In this document: piece after piece, positions 1-7,405 of the stretch
Position numbering within the stretch: position 1 is the stretch's first letter
Layout of the letters: each line of letters starts with the position of its first letter
Assembly: GCA_900315585.1 (NCBI GenBank)
Contig: OMZP01000033.1
Coordinates: 1-40,237, forward strand
Length of the DNA stretch: 40,237 bases
Direction of reading: 5' to 3'
Source: an uncultured Eubacteriales bacterium
GTDB taxonomy: Bacteria; Bacillota; Clostridia; Christensenellales; Aristaeellaceae
Made by a program: the position numbers and the translations under genes
Notes under the pieces: generated by a model
What the model saw: the letters and a program-made list of their open reading frames with translations, nothing else
Told to the model about the DNA's origin: nothing
Databases searched by the model: none

Positions 1-106
1 GCTGAGCGGAGGGAGGCGATGCAGCGCATCGTTGACTGAAGCGAAGCACAGCCAGGGCGGAAAAGACGCACGCAGATGTGCATGGATTAGATGGAATTTT
101 GTATTA

Positions 107-2170
107 CTATCTGAAGAACAGCTCAAAGCCGCTGTTGCCGGGATAGACCTGCACATGCTGCTTGTACTTCACGCCCTCGTACTTGATCACTTTCTTCGCC
201 GCGACCTTCTTGATGCGGTTGAACAGCTCGTTCAGGGTCGTGATCCGGTTCTTGTCGGCGTCGGCGGGCATCCTGCCCTTGGTCTTGACGGCGTCGGTAA
301 GCCACTTGGTGAAGAAGCTGTACTTGTTCTTCACGGACCAGCCCGACTCCCGGTAGCCCGCGGAGGTGAGCACGAAGAACTTGTTCTCCAGCACGAACGC
401 GCCGCTGCCCGCCGCCAGGACGCCGGTGTCCAGGGCCTGGAAGGCGTTCACCACGACCCGGTCGAAGGCCTCCGGCGAGAAGCGCCGCTCCCCGACCTCG
501 ACGGGCGCCACCGGATCGAAGTCCTCCGCGGAAATCGCCGGTGCAGAAACTGCCGCGCCGTAGATGGCCGCGCCGGAGCCGCAGCTGTCGATGATCACCA
601 CCACCTGGCCCGGCACCTCGCACAGCCAGCCCGCCAGTCTGCCCAGCGTGAGCGCGTTGCGGTCATACCAGTTCTCATAGCGATAGTCGGGATAGGCCAG
701 CAGATACCCGGCGTAGCTGCTGTAGATCCCGTTGATGTCCAGCTCCTCGTCGCCGTGGCTGGAGATGTAGAACAGGGACACGTCTCCCGGCTCCGCCCCG
801 GCGAAGGCGCTCTGGATGGCGCTGTGGATCTGCACGGCGGTGAGGTCGGTGGCGGTCTGGATCTGCCAGGGTTCCCCCGACGGGCCCTGCACGCTTCTTA
901 GCATCTTCTCCATCAGGGCCACGTCTCTGCGCCCCGGCAGGTCGGCCATGCCGGTGTCCGGGAACGTCCCCTCCCCGATGAGCAGCGCCCGGTAGACCGG
1001 GGCCTTGGTGACGTTCACGGGGATCTCCGTCCACAGGCCGTTGTAGGTGGAGAGGGTCAGCGTGGCGCTGCCCATGCCCACCGCCCGGGCGGCGAGGCCC
1101 TCCACGGCCACCACGCCGGGATTGCTGCTGGTGAGCCACACGGAGCCGCCGCTGCCGGGGCTCAGGATGGGCTCGATGGGAAACAGGCGGCCCAGCCACA
1201 GCGACAGCGCGCCCACGTTGGCGGCGATGGTGGTGGGCGCGGCCTTCACCGTCACCTTGCACTTGGCCTTCTTGCCGTTGTAGGTGCTGGCCGTGACGGT
1301 GGCGGTGCCGGGGGCCACGCCCACGATCACGCCGCCGGCGTCCACCGCCGCCACGCCGGGATTGCTGCTGGTGAAGGTGATGGCCGACACGGCGTCGGCG
1401 GCGCTGAGCGTCACGCCCAGGAGCGCGGCCTCCCCCGCGCCCAGCTCCAGCTTTTTGGCGGAGAGGATCACCTTCTTCGGGGCCTTGACCACCGTAACCT
1501 CGCAGCTGCTCACCACGCCGCCCACGTCCGCGGTGACGGTGGTGACCCCCGCCTTCTTCGCGGTGAGCAGGCCGCTGTTGTCCACGGTGGCGACCTTCGG
1601 GTTGGAGGAGGTGAACACCGCGCCCAGGGCCGCGGGGGCATAGCCGTTGGCCAGGGCGAAATACACCTTGTCCTTCGCACCGATGACGAGGCTGGAGACC
1701 AGCAGCACCGGCGCGTCGCCGGGAGAGGCCACCATCGCGTCCGGATCGGCCTCGAGGAAGGGCTCCGGGGCCGCAACCAGCGCGTCCGGGTCAGCCTCCA
1801 CGAGGGGTTCAGGGATCACTTCCATGATCGGCTCCGGAGCAGGCTCCACGGCAGGCTCCGGGGCAGGTTCCATGACGGGCTCCGGGGCAGGCTCCATGGC
1901 AGGCTCCGGGGCAGATTCCGCGACTGGTTCCGTCGCGGGTTCCTCGACGGGCAGGTCGATCTCCCCGATCTCCTCCGAAAGCATCTCCGTCGGCGCTTCC
2001 TCCGCCGCCTCCGCAGGGGCATCCACGGGCGCGTCCACGGGCGCTTCCGCGGGAGCTTCAACCGGCGCTTCCGCCGGGAGCTCCGGCGCCGCCATCTCCT
2101 CCGCCAGCGCGGCAAAGCTGAGCGTCAGCGCCAGCAGGCAGGCCAGCAGGCGTTTCAGGGATTTCATCAT
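107..2170 (-). CDS. Secreted caspase-like (C14) cysteine protease with three Ig-like (Big2) domains
   Basis: The 687-residue product starts at the ATG at 2170, seven nt after a GAGGAGGGA ribosome binding site; an upstream in-frame ATG at 2215 lacks one. Seen: a signal peptide (about residues 1-24, KSLKR then a hydrophobic core ending ALA), a Glu/Pro/Ala-rich spacer to about 155, three bacterial Ig-like group 2 units (about 155-228, 231-307, 312-385, each with an 'SSNP.VA.V' signature), and a C-terminal caspase-fold domain. The likely catalytic dyad is His472 (YISSHGD) and Cys530 (VIIDSCGSG), 58 residues apart as usual for peptidase family C14. Known: C14 proteases cleave after basic or acidic residues. 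Inferred: an exported, wall-associated protease, since it has no membrane anchor or sorting signal. It follows yajC on the same strand behind a hairpin. Substrate unknown. Confidence 0.85.
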   Translation of the reverse strand: MMKSLKRLLACLLALTLSFAALAEEMAAPELPAEAPVEAPAEAPVDAPVDAPAEAAEEAPTEMLSEEIGEIDLPVEEPATEPVAESAPEPAMEPAPEPVMEPAPEPAVEPAPEPIMEVIPEPLVEADPDALVAAPEPFLEADPDAMVASPGDAPVLLVSSLVIGAKDKVYFALANGYAPAALGAVFTSSNPKVATVDNSGLLTAKKAGVTTVTADVGGVVSSCEVTVVKAPKKVILSAKKLELGAGEAALLGVTLSAADAVSAITFTSSNPGVAAVDAGGVIVGVAPGTATVTASTYNGKKAKCKVTVKAAPTTIAANVGALSLWLGRLFPIEPILSPGSGGSVWLTSSNPGVVAVEGLAARAVGMGSATLTLSTYNGLWTEIPVNVTKAPVYRALLIGEGTFPDTGMADLPGRRDVALMEKMLRSVQGPSGEPWQIQTATDLTAVQIHSAIQSAFAGAEPGDVSLFYISSHGDEELDINGIYSSYAGYLLAYPDYRYENWYDRNALTLGRLAGWLCEVPGQVVVIIDSCGSGAAIYGAAVSAPAISAEDFDPVAPVEVGERRFSPEAFDRVVVNAFQALDTGVLAAGSGAFVLENKFFVLTSAGYRESGWSVKNKYSFFTKWLTDAVKTKGRMPADADKNRITTLNELFNRIKKVAAKKVIKYEGVKYKQHVQVYPGNSGFELFFR

Positions 2171-2255
2171 GGCTGCGTCCCTCCTCGGGGTGGTCGGAAA
2201 TGCCCGTGGCGTCATGCAAGAGCCAGTCGTTTGTTCTTGGAAAACGAGTTGCTAT

Positions 2256-2290
2256 ACAAGAATGGGGGCACCGTCGCGGCACCCCCATGA
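2256..2290 (-). terminator. Hairpin after yajC, probable terminator
   Basis: On the minus strand, 17 nt past the yajC stop, GGGGG and CCCCC arms enclose a CCG/CGG inner stem around a CGA loop, extended by flanking AT pairs and followed by ATTCTTGT. The tail is only moderately U-rich, so termination may be partial. Confidence 0.5.
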
Positions 2291-2306
2291 ATGGTCAGGA
2301 TTGTAT

Positions 2307-2714
2307 TCAGATCTGCGGCTCCGCGTCGTTCTCCAGCGCCACGTTCTCCACGCTGCGGATGGCCCAGCGGGCGATGACGATGGTGTTCTGCAGGGAGCCC
2401 ATGGTCAGGGTCACGGTGTCGTCCTTCAGGGCGGCGATGGTGCCGTAGAGGCCGCCGATGGTGCAGATGCGGTCGCCCACCTTCAGGGCCGCCAGCATGT
2501 TCTTCACCTGCTTGTCCTTCTTGCGCTGGGGACGGATCAGCAGGAAGTAGAAGATGGCAACCATGGCCACCATCATGCCGAGGGTCATGATCAGGTCCCC
2601 GCCGGCGGGCGCGGCGGCGGCGGTGCCGGTCGCGGTGGTGGCGGCGGTGGTGTCAGCGGCGGTAACGGCCACGGCCTCGTTGGCCTCGGCCAGGATGTTC
2701 ATCAGGTTCATCAT
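2307..2714 (-). CDS. yajC: Preprotein translocase subunit YajC
   Basis: This 135-residue protein is the small accessory subunit of the Sec translocon (SecDF-YajC). After an Ala/Thr-rich N-terminus (about residues 10-40) comes one membrane helix (about 43-60) followed by the family hallmark 'FLLIRPQRKK', then the cytoplasmic domain with 'LKVGDRICTIGGLYGTI'. The ATG at 2714 follows AAAGGAGA by 7 nt. In many bacteria yajC directly follows tgt; here a toxin-antitoxin pair sits between them and yajC has its own promoter. The N-terminal extension is longer than in typical YajC proteins (roughly 85-110 residues) and may be a lineage feature. Confidence 0.93.
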   Translation of the reverse strand: MMNLMNILAEANEAVAVTAADTTAATTATGTAAAAPAGGDLIMTLGMMVAMVAIFYFLLIRPQRKKDKQVKNMLAALKVGDRICTIGGLYGTIAALKDDTVTLTMGSLQNTIVIARWAIRSVENVALENDAEPQI

Positions 2715-2752
2715 GGTTCATTCTCCTTTGCGTACATATGGATACTGTACCT

Positions 2753-2781
2753 ATTATAACCGAGCTTGTCAACAATTACAA
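2753..2781 (-). promoter_or_regulatory. Sigma-A promoter of yajC
   Basis: A TTGTAA -35 (2781-2776) and a perfect TATAAT -10 (2758-2753) are separated by 17 nt. A second, overlapping arrangement (TTGACA, 17 nt, TACAGT) is also possible. It lies 38 nt upstream of the yajC start and downstream of the toxin gene. Confidence 0.7.
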
Positions 2782-2824
2782 CTTATAACGCCCGATTTCG
2801 GCCTTTGTTCGCGGAATTTTTACT

Positions 2825-3088
2825 TTATTTGTCCCGATAGTGACCGCCGCATTGCAGCAGCTCCAGCTCGCCCTGCACCACGCGATAGACGATTCGGTTG
2901 GCTTCGTCGATTCGGCGCGACCACCAGCCTGACAGATCTCCCTTCAACGGTTCCGGCTTGCCAATGCCCTCGAATGGGCTGCGCTCAATGTCACGGATCA
3001 GCTGGTTGATGCGCTTCAGCGTGGCGCGGCTCTCCCGCTGCCAGTAGAGATAGTCCTCCCAGGCCTGCTCGTGCCAAAGCTTAATCAT
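2825..3088 (-). CDS. yoeB: Txe/YoeB-family toxin (mRNA interferase)
   Basis: An 87-residue toxin of the RelE superfamily, expected to cleave mRNA in the ribosomal A site. The residues known as catalytic in E. coli YoeB are all present at the same numbers: Glu46 (GKPEPLKG), Arg65 (DEANRIVYRV), His83 and Tyr84 (GGHYRDK at the C-terminus). It overlaps the antitoxin gene by 8 nt, with a GAGGACG site inside the antitoxin's acidic tail, so translation is probably coupled. The catalytic set is intact, so it is probably active. The usual partner of YoeB is a Phd/YefM antitoxin; here it is RelB/DinJ-like, a mix also seen in other Clostridia. Confidence 0.9.
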   Translation of the reverse strand: MIKLWHEQAWEDYLYWQRESRATLKRINQLIRDIERSPFEGIGKPEPLKGDLSGWWSRRIDEANRIVYRVVQGELELLQCGGHYRDK

Positions 3089-3344
3089 CGTCCTCGTCCT
3101 CGATCAGGTCGTGGGGCGCAACGTTTCGCCTTGCGTCCATGTCCGCCGCAGCAGCCCGCAGCCGCGCCTGGTTGGCCGCGCTGTAAAAGGGGTCCACGCG
3201 GATCTCGAAGGGAATGCGGTTCTCACGCACGGCGGTCTTGATGAACAGCGTGATCGCTGTCGTCATGTTCAGCCCCATCTCATCAAACAGGGCCTCGGAC
3301 TGCTTTTTCAGCCCTTCGTCCATGCGGATCGTCACATTGGTCAT
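3081..3344 (-). CDS. relB: RelB/DinJ-family antitoxin
   Basis: An 87-residue antitoxin. Its N-terminus (TNVTIRMDEGLKKQSEALFDEMGLNMTTAITLFIKTAV) is the ribbon-helix-helix DNA-binding fold of RelB/DinJ; the C-terminal half, ending in an acidic EDEDDD tail, should wrap the toxin. The ATG at 3344 is chosen because GGAGG lies 8 nt before it; an in-frame GTG at 3353 falls inside that site. A consensus promoter lies just upstream, and autorepression at it is expected from the family. Confidence 0.88.
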   Translation of the reverse strand: MTNVTIRMDEGLKKQSEALFDEMGLNMTTAITLFIKTAVRENRIPFEIRVDPFYSAANQARLRAAAADMDARRNVAPHDLIEDEDDD

Positions 3345-3363
3345 GGTGCTCACCTCCGCCTGT

Positions 3364-3392
3364 ATTATACGCTATGGCTCGTGCGTTGTCAA
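3364..3392 (-). promoter_or_regulatory. Consensus sigma-A promoter of the toxin-antitoxin operon
   Basis: TTGACA (3392-3387) and TATAAT (3369-3364) with an exact 17-nt spacer. Both hexamers match consensus perfectly, so expression should be strong unless the antitoxin represses it. The -10 is 20 nt upstream of the antitoxin ATG. Confidence 0.85.
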
Positions 3393-3432
3393 TACATTAT
3401 CTTGCCCTGTAATTATATTACACGCCACTCTC

Positions 3433-4569
<1,137 letters not shown>

Positions 4570-4580
4570 TCATACATGAT

Positions 4581-4608
4581 AAAGGGACGGCGCGAAACGC
4601 CGCCCCTT
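4581..4608. terminator. GC-rich hairpin between the Ig-like protein gene and tgt
   Basis: AAGGG-A-CGGCG and CGCCG-CCCCTT form a stable stem around a short CGAAA loop, 20 nt past the stop of the upstream minus-strand gene. The minus-strand tail (TTTATC) is weakly U-rich. It may be a partial terminator that lets some transcription enter tgt. Confidence 0.45.
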
Positions 4609-4627
4609 CAAAGGACTGTATCGATAC

Positions 4628-5101
4628 TCAATCCATCAACCGGCGCTTGCGCAGCAGCACCGCCAGCGCCATGCCGCAGGCCGCGAAGGCCGCGATGGCC
4701 GCGCCCACGGGCAGCGAGCCGTCGCCCGCCTGGGGCACCTCGTCCTCCACCACGCGGGCGGAGATGTCCATGCTCATCACCATGCTGCCGTTCTCGTCGA
4801 AGGCGTCCATGCGGTACACGCCGGTGTGCTCCGGCTGGGCGTTGACGATGTTGTAGACCTTCTGGGTCGCGCCGTCGATGGGAGCGTCGTTGAAGTACCA
4901 CTGATAGGAAGCGGGAGTCGCGCCGTCGATGTTGACCTCGATGGACAGGTCCTCGCCGGCCTTCACCACGGCGTTCTGCGTCATGCGGGACACGCGCATC
5001 AGCACCGTCGTGGAGATGGTGCCTTCCGCAATGGCGCACACGGAAGCAAACAGCATGATGGCGATCAGCGCCATTGCCAGCTTCCTCAGGCTCTTCCTCA
5101 T
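4628..5101 (-). CDS. Small secreted Ig-like protein with sorting-signal-like C-terminus
   Basis: A 157-residue protein. The ATG at 5101 follows GGGAGG by 8 nt; an upstream in-frame start lacks a site. Seen: signal peptide (MRKSLRK then a hydrophobic core, cleavage near CAIAEG, about residue 26), one Ig-like domain (about 30-118, with the core Trp68 and the 'TGVYR' strand-F motif), then VPQAGDGS (122-129), a hydrophobic helix (131-150) and the charged tail RKRR. That tripartite tail resembles a cell-wall sorting signal, although Ala replaces the usual Thr of xPxTG. It could equally be a plain C-terminal membrane anchor. Function unknown. Confidence 0.75.
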   Translation of the reverse strand: MRKSLRKLAMALIAIMLFASVCAIAEGTISTTVLMRVSRMTQNAVVKAGEDLSIEVNIDGATPASYQWYFNDAPIDGATQKVYNIVNAQPEHTGVYRMDAFDENGSMVMSMDISARVVEDEVPQAGDGSLPVGAAIAAFAACGMALAVLLRKRRLMD

Positions 5102-5145
5102 GCCGTATTCCTCCCATTCCCCGGATGGCATTCGTAATTAATGAT

Positions 5146-5174
5146 ATTTTACCCCACGTCCTCCCCTTTTTCAA
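5146..5174 (-). promoter_or_regulatory. Sigma-A promoter of the Ig-like protein gene
   Basis: TTGAAA (5174-5169), 17-nt spacer, TAAAAT (5151-5146), 45 nt upstream of the ATG at 5101. It lies in a roughly 210-nt AT-rich divergent region. Confidence 0.65.
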
Positions 5175-5310
5175 CAAAATACGCGATATATGCACACTTT
5201 CATATAATCTCGTTCACACCTGGGAACGCCGCTTCAAGCAATCTCAAAATTTATGAAACAAAAAGAAAACGAATTGAAACATATGTTTGAATTGTGAAAT
5301 TATCATGACC

Positions 5311-5340
5311 TTTACAGTGCGCACTCTCCGGTGGTATAAT
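5311..5340 (+). promoter_or_regulatory. Sigma-A promoter of the polytopic membrane protein gene
   Basis: TTTACA (5311-5316), 18-nt spacer, TATAAT (5335-5340). The expected transcription start (about 5347) lies after the first base of the upstream ATG at 5346, so that ATG cannot be used and the start at 5376 is favoured. Confidence 0.75.
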
Positions 5341-5375
5341 AGGCAATGACGTTTTGTCGAGAGGAAGTGGGGCAA

Positions 5376-7325
5376 ATGGCCGGCGTGCTGCTCCTGATTG
5401 GCTTTCTGGCCTGCGGCGTGGCGGTGGCGGACGGGCTGCTGCCGGGTCGGCAGAGGCTGACGCGGCTGTGGCTGGGCCTGTGCGCCGGGCTGATGCTGAT
5501 GATGTGGCTGCCCACGCTCTTCGCCTTCTTCCTGCGCTTCACCGCGGCGGCCAGCCTGCTGGGCCTGGGCGCGGCGGCCCTGATGGCCGGGGCGGCGCAG
5601 TTCTTCACCCGCAAGGCCCCGCGCCGCCGCAGCTGGACGGACATGCCCCCGTGGCTTCCGATGGCGCTGGTGATCCCGCTGGCGCTGCTGGGCGGCGCTC
5701 TGCAATACACCCACATCCTCCGGCCCGAGAACGGCGCGCTGTACGTGGGCCAGTCCACCTTCGGGGACCTGTGCCTGCACCTGGGCATCGCCACCAGCCT
5801 GCGGGGCGCGGCCTATCCCCCCACCTATTCGCTCCTGCCGGGGGCCCTGCTGGGCTATCCCTTCCTGGGGGACAGCATGGTCACGTCGATGCTGCTCCTC
5901 GGCTGCAACCTGCGGCTGGCCTTCGTGCTCACCGGCACGCTGATGATGATCCTGGTGGGCCTGGGGTTCGTGATCCTCTGCTGGGAGCTGACCCGAAGCC
6001 CCGCCGCCACGGTCCTCGCCTTCGTGCTGCTGTTTTTGAACGGCGGGCTGGGCTTCCTCTACGCCCTGGACGGCGTGGGCAGGGACCCCTCGGCCTTCCG
6101 GGAGATCTTCACCGGCTTCTACAAGACCCCCACCAACCAGCCGGACCTGAACCTGCGCTGGGTGAACGTGGTGTGCGACATGATGGTGCCCCAGCGGACG
6201 CTGCTCACCGGCTGGATGGCGCTGATGCCGGCGCTGTGGCTGCTGGTGACGGCAGCGAAGGCCCGCGACCGGCGGCTGTTCGTCCTGCTGGGCGTCTGGG
6301 CCGGGGCCATGCCCATGGTCCACACCCACTCCTTCCTGGCCCTGGGGCTGATCAGCGCGGGCGCGATGGCCTTCTGCGTCTGGCAGGCCCCGCGCTCTGA
6401 GCGCCTGGCCGCGTTCCTGCCCTTCGCCCTCTACGGCGGCATCGCGGTCCTGCTGGCGCTGCCCCAGCTGCTCACCTGGTCGGTACCCCAGACGGTGAAG
6501 GGCGGCGCGCTGCACTTCAGGTTCAACTGGGTCAACAACAATGGCCACGGCGGCCTGATCGACGGCTACTGCTGGTTCTGGATCAAGAACGTGGGCCCGA
6601 TCTGGCTGATGATGGTCCCGGCGGCGCTGTGCGGGCGCAGGAACGGCGCGCTGTCGGACAGGCAATACCGGTTCCGGATGCTGGGCCTGGGCGCGCTGGT
6701 CGTGTACGTCGTGGCGGAGCTGATCCAGTTCCAGCCCAACGAGTACGACAACAACAAGCTGTTCTACGCGGCCTACATCGCCATGCTCCCGGCGGTGGGC
6801 TGGTACCTGGTGACGCTGTGGAACCGGCTGAAGGGCGTTCGCGGACGGGCTGTCCTGGCGGCGGCGTTCCTGCTGGCCTCCACGCTCTCCGGTGCGCTGA
6901 CCGTGGGCCGCGAGGTGGTGTCCAACTACCAGCTGTTCACCGAGGCCGAGGTCCAGGCCGCGGACTTTGTGGAGAAGGAGACGCCCGCGGACGCGGTGTT
7001 CCTCACCGGCGTCCAGCACAAGAACCCGGTGGCGGCGCTGGCGGGGCGCAGCATCGTCTGCGGCACCCCCAGCTACCTCTACTTCCACGGCATCGACTAC
7101 AGCGAGCAGTACATGGCCGCGAAGCAGATGCTGGAGCTGCCGGAGGACAGCGCGGAGCTGTTCGAGGCCTACGGCGTATCCTACGCCTACATCTCCGGCT
7201 ACGAGCGCAACGACTATGACCTGAACGAGGCCTGGTTCGCCGAAAACTGCGAGCTGGCCTTCGCCGTCGGGGACGTGTGCGTGTACAAGCTGCCCGCGGT
7301 TCATGGGAACTCCACGGAAAATTAG
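5376..7325 (+). CDS. Polytopic membrane protein, possible GT-C-type glycosyltransferase
   Basis: A 649-residue protein with about a dozen hydrophobic helices through residue 500 and a soluble C-terminal part. I do not recognise a family with confidence. Seen: 'QSTFGDLCLHLGIATSL', an Asp/His-containing extracellular-type loop early in the chain, then 'YPFLGDSMVTSML', a layout reminiscent of GT-C transferases that use lipid-linked sugars. The C-terminal segment (ADFVEKETPADAVFLTG ... FEAYGVSYAYISGYER) resembles the soluble tail of such integral membrane proteins. The start at 5376 is preferred because of the promoter position and an upstream AGAGGA. Inferred role: transfer of a sugar to a wall or surface polymer. 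It precedes a wall-binding lipoprotein gene. Confidence 0.65.
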   Translation: MAGVLLLIGFLACGVAVADGLLPGRQRLTRLWLGLCAGLMLMMWLPTLFAFFLRFTAAASLLGLGAAALMAGAAQFFTRKAPRRRSWTDMPPWLPMALVIPLALLGGALQYTHILRPENGALYVGQSTFGDLCLHLGIATSLRGAAYPPTYSLLPGALLGYPFLGDSMVTSMLLLGCNLRLAFVLTGTLMMILVGLGFVILCWELTRSPAATVLAFVLLFLNGGLGFLYALDGVGRDPSAFREIFTGFYKTPTNQPDLNLRWVNVVCDMMVPQRTLLTGWMALMPALWLLVTAAKARDRRLFVLLGVWAGAMPMVHTHSFLALGLISAGAMAFCVWQAPRSERLAAFLPFALYGGIAVLLALPQLLTWSVPQTVKGGALHFRFNWVNNNGHGGLIDGYCWFWIKNVGPIWLMMVPAALCGRRNGALSDRQYRFRMLGLGALVVYVVAELIQFQPNEYDNNKLFYAAYIAMLPAVGWYLVTLWNRLKGVRGRAVLAAAFLLASTLSGALTVGREVVSNYQLFTEAEVQAADFVEKETPADAVFLTGVQHKNPVAALAGRSIVCGTPSYLYFHGIDYSEQYMAAKQMLELPEDSAELFEAYGVSYAYISGYERNDYDLNEAWFAENCELAFAVGDVCVYKLPAVHGNSTEN

Positions 7326-7337
7326 TGAGATTGCCAT

Positions 7338-7365
7338 TGTATTTTATCGGAAATTGTTTTATAAT
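7338..7365 (+). promoter_or_regulatory. Probable promoter of the peptidoglycan-binding lipoprotein gene
   Basis: TTGTAT (7338-7343), 16-nt spacer, TATAAT (7360-7365), 40 nt upstream of the ATG. The -35 is weak; the -10 is perfect. Confidence 0.5.
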
Positions 7366-7405
7366 AATTTTGTAATACTATGGGCACTCAATCGGAGGGA
7401 ACGAC

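Noticed and set aside
1..39. Short open frame ending in a TGA at 37-39, possibly the 3' end of a gene off the left edge.
   Set aside because: Only about 12 codons are visible and nothing identifies a product, so it is not annotated.
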